Source: Emticicia sp037153985
Lineage (GTDB): Bacteria > Bacteroidota > Bacteroidia > Cytophagales > Spirosomataceae
NCBI RefSeq assembly: GCF_037153985.1
Contig: NZ_JBBAYI010000011.1
Location: 174,278-238,277, forward strand
Length of the DNA: 64,000 nucleotides
Reading direction: 5' to 3'
Below, in pieces: positions 7,905-17,479 of this stretch. How positions within the stretch are numbered: the first letter of the stretch is position 1; every line of letters begins with the position of its first letter. The position numbers and the translations under genes are program-made. The notes under the pieces are model-generated. The model searched no databases and was not told where the DNA came from. It saw nothing but the letters and a program-made list of their open reading frames with translations.

Positions 7905-8612
7905 TTATTTGAACCCTTTCACAAAAGCCTGATACCCTAAAGTTTCGATTTGCTTTTGTGTAGTTTTAGCATTTATTTCTGAATCATAAAGACCATATAT
8001 TACGCGGTAAACCATTGGTTTGTCGGCCGCTTTGCTTACCTGAATAAATATTTTATCTTCTTCTATTTCGCCTTTCTGAGTTAACTGGCTGGCAAAATCT
8101 TTAGCGGCTTTAAGTTGCCCGAAAGCACCTAGCTGTAAGCCATAGCCATTGGCTTCCTGCATTTTACCTTTCAGGTTATATACATGATTTACTTCAAAAT
8201 CTTCAATCTTTGTTGTTTCCAACCTGATTTCTTTCTCTTTTGCTACCTTTTTTGTAGGTGCATAACTTTTAGCAGGGGCGGTACTTACATCGGCAGTAGC
8301 CCAAAGTACCTCAACCTCGTCATCGTCGTTTACAGGTTGTATTTTTACCTTACCATTACTACTTTTCACATCAACCTTTTCAGGTAAAAAAGCTACCTTG
8401 TTGCTACTTTTGGTTTTAGTAGCATCAGTAATACTAACTACAACCGATTTATCGGTTTCCAGATTAGTTATTCTTACTTTTTTTTCTGTGTCCTTTTTGG
8501 GTGATTTATTAAGTGCATCGGCAAGGCCGGCAGATGTTTGAGCCCAAGCTATGCTTGAAGCAAAAGACAGGAGAATAGCTCCTGATAGGTTTAGTGGGGC
8601 ACGTAATTTCAT
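7905..8612 (-). CDS. Secreted SPOR-domain protein (235 residues)
   Basis: A signal peptide (ending ...SIAWA-QTS near residue 25) is followed by a low-complexity Lys/Val-rich spacer (about 30-150) and a C-terminal SPOR domain (about 155-235: YGLQLGAFGQLKAAKDFASQL ... YGLYDSEINAKTTQKQIETL). SPOR domains bind denuded peptidoglycan at division sites, so a periplasmic cell-wall role is likely. The next gene upstream on the same strand encodes a shorter SPOR protein; a terminator separates them. Confidence 0.85.
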   Translation of the reverse strand: MKLRAPLNLSGAILLSFASSIAWAQTSAGLADALNKSPKKDTEKKVRITNLETDKSVVVSITDATKTKSSNKVAFLPEKVDVKSSNGKVKIQPVNDDDEVEVLWATADVSTAPAKSYAPTKKVAKEKEIRLETTKIEDFEVNHVYNLKGKMQEANGYGLQLGAFGQLKAAKDFASQLTQKGEIEEDKIFIQVSKAADKPMVYRVIYGLYDSEINAKTTQKQIETLGYQAFVKGFK

Positions 8613-8719
8613 ATTTATAGTAATTTACGGGTAGGTTGCTCTGAAGAGCGGGTTACTAAAATATTTACAAATAATGTGCCAATAATAATGCTCATTAGCC
8701 ATAAAACCTACAAAAATAA

Positions 8720-8753
8720 AGCGGAAGAAAAAGATATTTATTTTTCTTCCGCT
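8720..8753 (-). terminator. Terminator of the shorter SPOR gene
   Basis: Perfect 13-bp stem AGCGGAAGAAAAA / TTTTTCTTCCGCT with an 8-base loop, followed by a T-rich tract on the minus strand, 32 bases after the stop. Confidence 0.8.
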
Positions 8754-8784
8754 AAGTAATTGATAATGAGCGAAAAATAAACTG

Positions 8785-9213
8785 TTATTGCTCTTTAAAT
8801 TCTTTCACGAAAGCATATTGCCCTTGTTCCAGAAAATATTTTTGTTTACCTCTGATAGAGTCATCGGTTTTAGTTATACCGAAATAGACCTTGTAGAAGG
8901 TTTTGTCATCAATATTTACGGTATAAATAAACACCTGATTTTTTTCTGCATTACCTTCTTTAATTATTTTTCGTGCAAACTCTTTTGCATTATTTAAATT
9001 GCTGAACGATGCCAACTGTAAGCCATAGCCGACCAAGTCACTTTTTTGTTTTACATAAATAAAGTTCTGGAGCATTTCTTTCGAATTGCCATTTTCATCG
9101 ACACGCGCTTTTTTATTGTTCCTCTTGTTTTTGTCATTAGGTAAATCTTCGTTGGCAAAGGCAAAGTTGAGTATGCAAAGCATTACAATTGTGGATATGA
9201 GACTTCTTTTCAT
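8785..9213 (-). CDS. Short secreted SPOR-domain protein (142 residues)
   Basis: An N-terminal signal peptide (MKRSLISTIVMLCILNFAFA) is followed by a charged linker and a SPOR domain (about 60-142: VGYGLQLASFSNLNNAKEFA ... GKQKYFLEQGQYAFVKEF). It is a paralogue of the gene at 7905-8612; both end in an AFVKxFK/E-type sequence. Probable role at peptidoglycan. The two genes have separate terminators, so they are a tandem duplication rather than a tight operon. Confidence 0.83.
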   Translation of the reverse strand: MKRSLISTIVMLCILNFAFANEDLPNDKNKRNNKKARVDENGNSKEMLQNFIYVKQKSDLVGYGLQLASFSNLNNAKEFARKIIKEGNAEKNQVFIYTVNIDDKTFYKVYFGITKTDDSIRGKQKYFLEQGQYAFVKEFKEQ

Positions 9214-9389
9214 AATAGTAATAATTGATAGTAATATCTATTAAATTTCAAATTTCGTGCTAAACTTTTTTTTGAATTAAAAAAAGAAGAAATTTGAGAC
9301 ATATTCTTTAACCTATCGTATATTTTAAGACGACTAAGACACCTGACGAGCAGATAAACATCACAGATTAGCTCGCGTATCTCTAATGT

Positions 9390-11369
9390 ATGAAAAATCA
9401 TTTCCCTTTTCCGCTTGACGGCCAATGCCGTGCAGTGGTCGAAAGAGTAAGCCCTGAAATTGATGGTGGCCGCTATGCCATTAAAGCAGTTGTTGGTGAA
9501 ACTATTACCATTGAAGCAGATATTATTATTGATGGCCATGATAAACTGGCAGCTCGCTTATTGTTTAAACATGAAACTGACCAGAACTGGACTGAAACAG
9601 TAATGCTTCTGGCTGAAAATGACCGTTGGGTAGGCCACTTTCAGGTAGAAAAACAAGGTTTCTACACTTATACAGTTGAAGCGTGGGCCGACCATATTGC
9701 TAGCTGGAGACATGAAGTTGATGCAAAAGCAAGAGATGGGCAACGCCTGAAAGTAGAGTTAATGCAGGGGGAAATCTTTTTGAACGCCATGGCGAAACGG
9801 GCTAAAGGTGATGATAAAAAAATGATTCAGGAGGCTGCTAAAGCCATGAAAAGTGCTTACGGGCAAGCAGAAGAGCGTTATGATGAAGCTATTCATATTG
9901 CGCTAAGTCAGGATATGGCCGAATGGCTTACAAAATACCCTGAACGCCAGTCGCCTTTCAGGTATCAAGAATTAAAGGTATATGTCGACAGACAAAAAGC
10001 AGGTTTCTCAACATGGTATTCGATGTTCCCTCGTTCGGCAGCCAGAGAGATAGGCAAACACGGAACCTTCAAAGATGTAGAGCAGTTACTACCCAGAATT
10101 GCCGAGATGGGCTTTGATGTACTATACCTACCGCCAATACACCCCATTGGCAAAACCCATAGAAAAGGAAAAAACAACTCTGTTGCTAGTCAGGAAGGAG
10201 AACCCGGTGTACCTTATGGTATTGGGTCAGAAGAAGGAGGGCACGATGCCATTCATCCTGAACTGGGTACCCTAGAAGATTTTAAACACCTAGTAGAAGC
10301 GTGTAAGCACTATGGAATGGAAATGGCTATGGACCTTGCCATTCAATGCTCACCCGACCACCCGTGGGTAAAACAACATCCCGACTGGTTTAAAATTCTG
10401 CCCGATGGCACCATTAAATATGCCGAAAACCCACCAAAAAAATATCAGGATATTTACCCCGTAAATTTTGAAACAGCCGATTGGCAAAATCTGTGGCAAG
10501 AACTAAAAAAACTGATTTTGACATGGGCTGAATGGGGTGTAAGAATCATAAGGGTAGATAACCCTCATACAAAATCATTTGGGTTCTGGGAGTGGGTAAT
10601 TGCTGAAGTTAAGGCCGATTACCCCGATATGATTTTCCTGTCGGAGGCATTTACAAAGCCTAAGGTAATGCAACAATTAGCCAAACTTGGTTATACACAG
10701 TCGTATACCTATTATGTGTGGCGTACACATAAGGGAGAGATAATTCAGTATATGGAAGAGTTAACCAAAGGCGAAATGAAGTATTATTTCCGTCCGAACT
10801 TCTGGCCAAATACCCATGATATTAATCCGTATATGTTGCAGGGAAGGCATGAGCCCCTATTTTTGATAAGATACTTTATGGCTGCTACACTGGTAAGCAA
10901 TTATGGTATTTTTGGGCCTACTTATGAGTATTTATACCATGAGCCTTACCCTAATAAAGAAGAATATGGTTTTTCTGAAAAATATGAAATTAAGTGGTGG
11001 AATTGGGAACACCGCAACAAAATGACCTATATTATTACCCAGATTAACCGAATCAGAAAAGAAAATACAGCATTTCATAGTACAAATAATATTGAGTTCT
11101 GCGAAATTAACAACGACCAACTATTAGCTTACTTGAAAACGGCTTCAGACGGGAATAGAATTTTATGTATAGTAAATCTGGACGGGTATAACCGGCAGAG
11201 TGGAATGGTAAAAGTACCACTTGGCAAGATTCATAAGGGCGATTGGGAGAGTTACAGGGTGCATGACCTTGTAACGGGTGCAACCTTTACGTGGAAGGGA
11301 GACACCAATTATGTGGAATTAGATCCATACATTTTGCCTTTCCATTTGTTTAGAATTGAAGACATCTAA
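9390..11369 (+). CDS. glgE: Alpha-1,4-glucan:maltose-1-phosphate maltosyltransferase
   Basis: GH13_3 enzyme of 659 residues that transfers maltose from maltose-1-phosphate onto alpha-1,4-glucan. An N-terminal beta-sandwich (about 1-120) is followed by a helical insert and the barrel. Barrel motifs are DVLYLPPIHPIGKTHRKGKNN, the nucleophile region GVRIIRVDNPHTKSFGFWEW and the acid/base region IFLSEAFTKPKVM. No trehalose synthase or maltokinase gene is nearby. Two membrane-protein genes follow 30 bases later and may be cotranscribed. Confidence 0.95.
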   Translation: MKNHFPFPLDGQCRAVVERVSPEIDGGRYAIKAVVGETITIEADIIIDGHDKLAARLLFKHETDQNWTETVMLLAENDRWVGHFQVEKQGFYTYTVEAWADHIASWRHEVDAKARDGQRLKVELMQGEIFLNAMAKRAKGDDKKMIQEAAKAMKSAYGQAEERYDEAIHIALSQDMAEWLTKYPERQSPFRYQELKVYVDRQKAGFSTWYSMFPRSAAREIGKHGTFKDVEQLLPRIAEMGFDVLYLPPIHPIGKTHRKGKNNSVASQEGEPGVPYGIGSEEGGHDAIHPELGTLEDFKHLVEACKHYGMEMAMDLAIQCSPDHPWVKQHPDWFKILPDGTIKYAENPPKKYQDIYPVNFETADWQNLWQELKKLILTWAEWGVRIIRVDNPHTKSFGFWEWVIAEVKADYPDMIFLSEAFTKPKVMQQLAKLGYTQSYTYYVWRTHKGEIIQYMEELTKGEMKYYFRPNFWPNTHDINPYMLQGRHEPLFLIRYFMAATLVSNYGIFGPTYEYLYHEPYPNKEEYGFSEKYEIKWWNWEHRNKMTYIITQINRIRKENTAFHSTNNIEFCEINNDQLLAYLKTASDGNRILCIVNLDGYNRQSGMVKVPLGKIHKGDWESYRVHDLVTGATFTWKGDTNYVELDPYILPFHLFRIEDI

Positions 11370-11399
11370 AACAACAGCCAATTAAATATAAGCGTTTTT

Positions 11400-12371
11400 A
11401 TGGAGTACCTGAAATTGTTAAAAACTCTAACTGAAAAGCAGATTATTCAGAACGAACAGGCCGAAAAAATAGCTGCCTATGAAGTCAACAAGCCCTTTTC
11501 TGTTCATTGGGAACTCCGTACGCTATTATATGTAGGCATTACATTGTTAGGCTCAGGCTTAGGTGTAGTTATTTACCAGAATATTGATTCGCTGGGGCAT
11601 AATGTATTAATTGGGCTGATAAGCCTTGCTTTTATGGGGTGCCTTTATTATGCCTATCTGCATCGTAAACCTTTTACATGGGAAGAAGTAATTGAAACCG
11701 AAAAACTAGACGATTTTGCCTTGTTAGGAGCCTGCGTAGTGTTTCTTACCCTTGAAGGCTACCTCCAATACCAATATAATTTTTTTGGGACACGCTACGG
11801 GCTGGCGGCTTTTTTACCCGCTGTATTATTTTTCTTTCTGGCTTACCGATTCGACCACCGAGGAGTGCTTTCAATGGCTATTACGGCCTTTGGCTCATGG
11901 GTAGGAGTAAATATTGCACCTATCAAACTCTGGCAACAAAAAAACTTCTCGACGGCCGACATTACTCATATTTCCATTGCCTTAGGCGTTTTTCTGATTG
12001 CTATTGGAGCCATAACAGAATATAAAAACTGGAAAAAACACTTTACTTTTACCTATTATATTTTTGGCAGTAACATTGCGTTTGTGGCATCATTGGCAGG
12101 GCTTTTTCAGTTTGAAGAAAAATTGGTTTATCTGGCCATAGTGGCTATGATAAGCTATGCAACAATCTGGTATGCCCGTAAGGCACAGTCGTATGTGTTT
12201 TTACTGATAGGCGTTATATACGGATACATTGCTGTTAGTTACTGGATTTTTCAGGGAGAATGGGCTCGCAACATGGACTTTAACTTTTATATGTTTTATT
12301 TTATGATGTCGGGTATAGGAGTAGTAGTTTTTCTGATTAATATCAAACAAATCATTGGCACCAAGAAATGA
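11400..12371 (+). CDS. DUF2157-type multi-pass membrane protein
   Basis: Integral membrane protein of 323 residues. A short soluble N-terminal part (about 1-40, EKQIIQNEQAEKI) is followed by about nine hydrophobic helices, the pattern of the DUF2157 family. No catalytic motif is visible. It overlaps the next gene by four bases (ATGA at 12368-12371), so the two are translationally coupled and probably work together. Function unknown. Confidence 0.75.
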   Translation: MEYLKLLKTLTEKQIIQNEQAEKIAAYEVNKPFSVHWELRTLLYVGITLLGSGLGVVIYQNIDSLGHNVLIGLISLAFMGCLYYAYLHRKPFTWEEVIETEKLDDFALLGACVVFLTLEGYLQYQYNFFGTRYGLAAFLPAVLFFFLAYRFDHRGVLSMAITAFGSWVGVNIAPIKLWQQKNFSTADITHISIALGVFLIAIGAITEYKNWKKHFTFTYYIFGSNIAFVASLAGLFQFEEKLVYLAIVAMISYATIWYARKAQSYVFLLIGVIYGYIAVSYWIFQGEWARNMDFNFYMFYFMMSGIGVVVFLINIKQIIGTKK

Positions 12372-13525
12372 AAAAGGCATACAACGAAATATGGGTTGAT
12401 AATATTGAGAATCAGGAGATTATTCAAGAATGGTACGACGAAAAAGTAATTAGTGCCGAGCAGATGGAAGAAGCCTGCAAGGAATTTCCGATAGGGTTTT
12501 ATCAGCCTAATATTTTTATTGAGTTTGGCTTATTTATTTTTACAAATCTGGCTATTTCAGCCACCTTTGGTTTTTTATCTGTCACACTTTTTTCTTCTAT
12601 AATTGAAACCAACATTGGTTTGGCAATTATTTGCCTTATCTATGCAGTTAGTTTGTTTTTCCTGCTCGAATATTTTATCATAAACAAAAAACTTTACAGG
12701 TCTGGAACTGACAACGCCTTGCTCTATGTAACTATTGGCTTACTCTTGACTGCCATTTTTGCGTTTACAGATTTCAAGCTGGCTTTATATGGGTATTATC
12801 TGATTATGTTTCTGGTGTTTATCCCTTTTTTACTTCGCTATGGTGACCCTTTTCTGGCTATTGGAATTTATGTAGTCTGGGTTGGATTCTGGTTTATTTT
12901 ATTACTCGAGTTCTCTATCGGAAAAACTATCATGCCCTTTGTAATAATGCTTGTTTCGGTAGTGGCGTATGTGTTTGTGAAATGGTGGAAAAAGAAAGAT
13001 GATTCGGCATATTATATTGATGCGCAAATTTGTATTGAAACATCGGCGTTAATAACTTTTTATCTGGGCGGAAACTACCTGATTGTGCGTGAGGGCAATG
13101 CAATGTTGAATAATTTATCCAGTTCAGTACAAATAAGTTTTGCGCCTTTATTTTACTTTTTTACGGTGGTTACCCCCTTAGCATACCTGTTTTTGGGACT
13201 TAAAAATCGAGACCGTAAGATGCTGATTGTAGGGGCATTTTGTGTAGTTTTTTCGATATTTACCTATCGTTATTATTTTTCTGTTCTACCGCTTGAATGG
13301 GCACTTACCGTGGGCGGTACTGCTTTAGTGAGTTTGGCTATTATATTAATAAGATACCTGAAAACACCTAAATATGGAATGAGCTACCAACAGTCAAAAG
13401 AAAGTAAATATCGTGACTTTGAGGCATTTCTGGTTAGTCAGGTTTTGCCTCAGCATGGGCAGGGAGACAAAGCGAAGTTCGGAGGAGGTAATTTTGGAGG
13501 TGGAGGCGCGGGCAGTAATTATTAA
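12368..13525 (+). CDS. Multi-pass membrane protein with glycine-rich tail
   Basis: Protein of 385 residues with a short soluble N-terminus (about 1-45), about ten hydrophobic helices, and a soluble tail ending in GGGNFGGGGAGSNY. Glycine-rich tails of this kind occur in several bacterial membrane proteins, but I cannot assign a family. It is coupled to the DUF2157 gene by a four-base overlap. Its stop overlaps by four bases the stop of the convergent VRR-NUC gene (13522-13525), leaving no room for a terminator between them. Confidence 0.7.
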   Translation: MKKAYNEIWVDNIENQEIIQEWYDEKVISAEQMEEACKEFPIGFYQPNIFIEFGLFIFTNLAISATFGFLSVTLFSSIIETNIGLAIICLIYAVSLFFLLEYFIINKKLYRSGTDNALLYVTIGLLLTAIFAFTDFKLALYGYYLIMFLVFIPFLLRYGDPFLAIGIYVVWVGFWFILLLEFSIGKTIMPFVIMLVSVVAYVFVKWWKKKDDSAYYIDAQICIETSALITFYLGGNYLIVREGNAMLNNLSSSVQISFAPLFYFFTVVTPLAYLFLGLKNRDRKMLIVGAFCVVFSIFTYRYYFSVLPLEWALTVGGTALVSLAIILIRYLKTPKYGMSYQQSKESKYRDFEAFLVSQVLPQHGQGDKAKFGGGNFGGGGAGSNY

Positions 13526-15285
13526 TCATCCTTTTCGTCTGCGTTGGTTTCGGGCAGTACGTCAGAGGTAGCTTCCATTATAGAAGATGGCTCCCAGAAA
13601 ACCCGCAATACCTTTGAATTAACGCCTACTTCTTTAAAAAACTGAAGCCAGAATAATTGTTGATTAGATAAGTTGTCGGTCGGCGATTTTACTTCTACAA
13701 AACAATATTCCTGTTCGTCCCACATAAAAAGGTCAGGAAACCCACGAAGATTTTCGACAAGGTTTTTCGACATTTCATGCAGGATTTTTTTCAAGGATTC
13801 GAAATTAATTACCTCAACGGCTTTTCTGACAACCAACCACATTTCTTCGAGCCACGGTACAAAGGGGTTAGCAATGCCAAATTTTGACTCATAGCGTTCG
13901 CCCATATATACCAGCAAAGCCTGTACGTGTTCAAAGCTATCCAGATGGCTGATGATTAAATCTCTTCTTTTCTCATAAAAATCAGGTAAGTATAAGTCAG
14001 AGGGTCTTCTTTGGAATGGATGATGAAAAGCCACCAGACTAGGGTCAAACACAATATCCCAGAAAATTAACCCGAATATGGCTCTCCACACGTGATTTTC
14101 AGTAAAAACGGCTGTTTTTCCATAAGACTGATAATAATCTGCCACACCCATCTCGACCTGATGCCTAAAATCTTCTGAAACGGTAATCGATTCTGATTGA
14201 TGGAGCCACGAAGTTGTACTTTTTTTATGTACACGCTTTTTACTGTTAACTTGGGTAGTAAAATCTATGGCAAAAAACTTCTCATCAGCATTTTTAGGGA
14301 ACTCAATCATCAGTTGGCATAACGACAATGCCTCGTCTATATAACCTAATTTCTGAAGTGTACGCACCTGTCTTTCGCGTGAAGGCACCTGTTCGGTTAG
14401 CCTGAAAATATTCAGAGCTTCATCATATAGCTTATTTTTTTCCAGAAACGTACCTACCTTTAAAATAAGCCTTTCATAAGAAGGCTTGGCTATCTCGCTA
14501 AGCTCATCTACCGAGTCGGCAAAATTCATGAACCAGTCATAAACTTCCAGAGGCGGCGCGTTATCTTTTAATTGAGAAAAAAGGTCATTTTGGTCAGTAA
14601 TCAGCCATTTATCTTCTGCATCTTTTCGGGTATTAAAACGAGCCACCAGTTTATCGTCGTCGTGGTGTTCAAACTGTACAAGACCCAAGTCGCGCACCAC
14701 AAATTCGGTCATGTCAAGATAGCGGTTTCCGAAGAACAGAAACTTCATGAAAGTTACTTCAAATTCAAAACAAACCTTAATAACTGGTTCTAGGTCCTGA
14801 ATTACTTCCACAATTTCTTCAAAACTGAAATCGGTTAGAATGGCCTCAACGAGTTCATCTTTTTTTAGCTTTTTATAAGCGGGCTTTACAGGTTTTGAGA
14901 GTTTGTCAGTAGTAGCATTAATAACAGCCGAAAACTTTGTGGCTAATTCGTCTTTTGAAAAAACACCCAGCAGCTCTTTGCCAAAGGTAGCATGTTTTTC
15001 TGCCTGAACAGGTTCTATAAACTCTCTTTCCAGCAGTTCGTTTAATAGATTGGGTATGTCTGTAAGTTCGGCGTATGCCAGTTTATTTAATTTAAAAAAC
15101 AGACCTTTGCGGTTACTGAATCTAATAAACAAGCATTGGGCGTCTTCGCTCAGGCAGTAATATTTTCTTAGAAAACGCCATTCGTTTTCATTGAGAATAT
15201 GCCGGTATTTCTCCTGAACAAAATCCAGCAGATAATTAAAATACTCGAGATAATATTTTGGAGGAAGATCGTTTTGCTCGGCCAT
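13522..15285 (-). CDS. VRR-NUC domain nuclease (FAN1-like architecture)
   Basis: Protein of 587 residues. The C-terminal ~110 residues hold a VRR-NUC domain of the PD-(D/E)xK fold; the active-site part is visible as FPDLFMWDEQEYCFVEVKSPTD with the Glu-x-Lys pair, followed by QLFWLQFF. The middle has helical repeat character, and the N-terminus resembles the FAN1 SAP/winged-helix region. FAN1-type enzymes are structure-specific nucleases in DNA crosslink repair. It is the last gene of a minus-strand run, 24 bases behind the metallo-hydrolase. Confidence 0.8.
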   Translation of the reverse strand: MAEQNDLPPKYYLEYFNYLLDFVQEKYRHILNENEWRFLRKYYCLSEDAQCLFIRFSNRKGLFFKLNKLAYAELTDIPNLLNELLEREFIEPVQAEKHATFGKELLGVFSKDELATKFSAVINATTDKLSKPVKPAYKKLKKDELVEAILTDFSFEEIVEVIQDLEPVIKVCFEFEVTFMKFLFFGNRYLDMTEFVVRDLGLVQFEHHDDDKLVARFNTRKDAEDKWLITDQNDLFSQLKDNAPPLEVYDWFMNFADSVDELSEIAKPSYERLILKVGTFLEKNKLYDEALNIFRLTEQVPSRERQVRTLQKLGYIDEALSLCQLMIEFPKNADEKFFAIDFTTQVNSKKRVHKKSTTSWLHQSESITVSEDFRHQVEMGVADYYQSYGKTAVFTENHVWRAIFGLIFWDIVFDPSLVAFHHPFQRRPSDLYLPDFYEKRRDLIISHLDSFEHVQALLVYMGERYESKFGIANPFVPWLEEMWLVVRKAVEVINFESLKKILHEMSKNLVENLRGFPDLFMWDEQEYCFVEVKSPTDNLSNQQLFWLQFFKEVGVNSKVLRVFWEPSSIMEATSDVLPETNADEKDD

Positions 15286-15309
15286 ATTGATAGAAACAAT
15301 ATTGTCTCG

Positions 15310-16095
15310 TCAAGGGTTCGGTAAAATTATCTTTAGCCCGTCATAAGCCAGATGAATATTAGCAGGCAATTCTTTTTCTACTTCGGCATGCAAGCCCATT
15401 TTATGGCTGATATGGGTAAAATAGGTAGTAGGGGCGTTAATTTTCTGCGCTATTTCAATGGCTTGTTGTAAGGTGAAATGAGAAATATGTGGTTCACGCT
15501 GTAAGGCTCCTAATACCAACACCTCGGTACCATATATTTTTTCCATTTCTTTTTCAGGAATGTAGTTTACATCAGTAATGTACGTGAAGCCACCTACCCG
15601 AAACCCCAATACAGGTAAACGATGATGAAAGACTTCGATAGGTGTAAAGTTTACCCCTTCAATCTGAAATTGCTGATTTGTTTCTTCAGAAGCAATTTCT
15701 TGAAGATTCAGTAATGGTACACCCGGATATTTGATGTCGTCGAAGGCGTAAGCAAATTCACGTTTTAATTGATTCAACACCCGCGAATGCCCATAAAGAG
15801 TCAGGTGACGGATACCATGCAGATAATTAAAAGGCCGAACGTCGTCAAGCCCTGCTGTGTGGTCTTTGTGCTCGTGGGTATAGATAATGGCATCAAGTTG
15901 CCTGATTTGCTCGCGCAACGCTTGTTGCCTGAAATCAGGGCCAGTATCTATAACAAAACTTTTATTATTTACTTCTATCCATACAGATACCCTCAGACGT
16001 TTATCTCTGAAATCTAAAGAATTACAGACTTCACATCCACACGTAAGTACGGGAATACCTCCCGAAGTACCTGTTCCGAGAAAAGTTACTTGCAT
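15310..16095 (-). CDS. MBL-fold metallo-hydrolase (PhnP/YycJ-like)
   Basis: Beta-lactamase-fold hydrolase of 261 residues. Metal-binding motif THEHKDHTAGLDDVRPF is followed by later histidines (VFHHRLPVLG, THISHKMG). The N-terminus has GTGTSGGIPVLTCGCEVC, with a cysteine cluster like that of PhnP-type phosphodiesterases. I start at the ATG at 16095 rather than the TTG at 16116, because MQVTFLGTGTSGG is the normal beginning of this family. It sits between a response regulator (60 bases) and the VRR-NUC gene (24 bases). Confidence 0.88.
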   Translation of the reverse strand: MQVTFLGTGTSGGIPVLTCGCEVCNSLDFRDKRLRVSVWIEVNNKSFVIDTGPDFRQQALREQIRQLDAIIYTHEHKDHTAGLDDVRPFNYLHGIRHLTLYGHSRVLNQLKREFAYAFDDIKYPGVPLLNLQEIASEETNQQFQIEGVNFTPIEVFHHRLPVLGFRVGGFTYITDVNYIPEKEMEKIYGTEVLVLGALQREPHISHFTLQQAIEIAQKINAPTTYFTHISHKMGLHAEVEKELPANIHLAYDGLKIILPNP

Positions 16096-16155
16096 GTTGA
16101 AGGGTTGAAAGGGCAATGGAAACCATTGCCACCAGAAATATAAAAACTGTCGAAA

Positions 16156-16524
16156 CTATTCTGTTAACCCCTTTACTACGGTTACAAGCCTATCAAAGTT
16201 CAAAGGTTTCATCAGAGCATCGTTAAAGCCTGCTACCTTGAAATCATCTTCAGAATAGTTTTTGGCGTTTCCGGTTATAGCCACTGCCGGAATATTAGCT
16301 TTTTTCTTGTCTGATAATTCACGAATAGCTTTTATACATTCCATACCATCCATAATTGGCATATTGATGTCAAGGAGCAGAATATCAAAATCTTCTTTAT
16401 CAAGTAATTGCATTACTTGTTCTCCGTTTTTTACAGCGGTAATTTCAAAATTCTGAAATTCCAGAATTTTCTTGGCTAAGTTCTGAATAACTGAGCTATC
16501 TTCGGCTATCAATACTCGTTTCAT
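16156..16524 (-). CDS. Single-domain response regulator (CheY-like)
   Basis: A 122-residue receiver domain alone. It has AEDS near the start, phospho-acceptor Asp52 in LLLDINMPIMDG, a Thr in VAITGNA and the Lys in ALMKPLN. No output domain is present, so it signals by protein contact or phosphotransfer. No kinase lies beside it. It is first in a probable minus-strand operon with the metallo-hydrolase and the VRR-NUC nuclease. Confidence 0.92.
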   Translation of the reverse strand: MKRVLIAEDSSVIQNLAKKILEFQNFEITAVKNGEQVMQLLDKEDFDILLLDINMPIMDGMECIKAIRELSDKKKANIPAVAITGNAKNYSEDDFKVAGFNDALMKPLNFDRLVTVVKGLTE

Positions 16525-16629
16525 TGAATGTATATATATTTTTAAGTTTGGTCTTTAAGATTTTGATGTAAAGATAAGGAAAGAAGATTTTTAACAAAAC
16601 CAAATTTTACGAAAGCCTGATAAAATCTG

Positions 16630-16637
16630 TATTTTTG
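16630..16637 (+). promoter_or_regulatory. -7 box of the lpxH-like gene
   Basis: TATTTTTG matches TAnnTTTG, about 27 bases before the TTG start at 16664. No clear -33 element is seen. Confidence 0.45.
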
Positions 16638-16663
16638 CAAAAATAATAACATAGTAATTCATT

Positions 16664-17479
16664 TTGACCTCCGTAAATACGCGCTTGAACCGAAACTTAT
16701 CAAACGGGAAAAAAATATATTTTGCTTCTGATTTTCATTTGGGAGCTCCTAACCACCTTGATAGCCTGAATCGTGAAAAAAGGCTTGTGGCATGGCTTGA
16801 GAGTATCAGGCATGACGCTGAAATCATTTTTTTAGTTGGCGATTTGTTCGATTTCTGGTTCGAGTATCGGCGGGTAGTGCCTAAAGGGTTTGTGCGGTTT
16901 CTGGGAAAACTTGCTGAGCTGTCAGATGCTGGTATCGAAATTATTGTATTTCTGGGAAACCGAGATATGTGGATGACCGATTATTTCGAAAAAGAACTGA
17001 ATATTAAAACGGTTCGCCGCCCTAAAACCTATATTTTTAATAATAAAAAATTCTATGTTGGGCATGGCGACGGCTTAGGCAAAGGCGATTACGGTTATAA
17101 ACTCTTGCAAATTGTTTTTGAAGGAAAATTGCCACGTTTTTTGTTCAATCGGGTATTGCACCCTAATCTTGGGATGTGGCTTGGGCAGATATGGACCAAA
17201 CATAGCTGGCGAAAAAAAAGAACCATAGAAACATACTTGGGCGACGACAAAGAGCATCTGGTCGGGTACTCAAAAGAGATTGAAGCTCAAGAACACCACG
17301 ACTACTACATTTTTGGGCATCGCCACACTAAAGTAGACATCAATATTACTCCAACAGCCCGTTATATTAATCTGGGTGACTGGATATGGTACGACAGCTA
17401 TGCCGTTTTTGATGGAAACGAACTTGTTTTAAAGTCTTTGAAATTTGATACTCAAGAAAACCATCAATCAGGCTCTTGA
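16664..17479 (+). CDS. lpxH: UDP-2,3-diacylglucosamine diphosphatase (LpxH-type)
   Basis: Calcineurin-like phosphoesterase of 271 residues with all metal motifs: DFHLGAP, GDLFDFW, GNRDMW, GHGDGLG and GHRHTKV. The spacing and the DFW and RDMW sequences fit the LpxH family, which cleaves UDP-2,3-diacylglucosamine to lipid X in lipid A synthesis at the inner membrane. Start is TTG at 16664. Its 3' end overlaps the convergent PHP phosphatase gene by 12 bases. Confidence 0.88.
   Translation: MTSVNTRLNRNLSNGKKIYFASDFHLGAPNHLDSLNREKRLVAWLESIRHDAEIIFLVGDLFDFWFEYRRVVPKGFVRFLGKLAELSDAGIEIIVFLGNRDMWMTDYFEKELNIKTVRRPKTYIFNNKKFYVGHGDGLGKGDYGYKLLQIVFEGKLPRFLFNRVLHPNLGMWLGQIWTKHSWRKKRTIETYLGDDKEHLVGYSKEIEAQEHHDYYIFGHRHTKVDINITPTARYINLGDWIWYDSYAVFDGNELVLKSLKFDTQENHQSGS

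Noticed and set aside
7905..9213. The two SPOR genes as one operon
   Set aside because: A perfect 13-bp hairpin with a T-rich tract lies between them.
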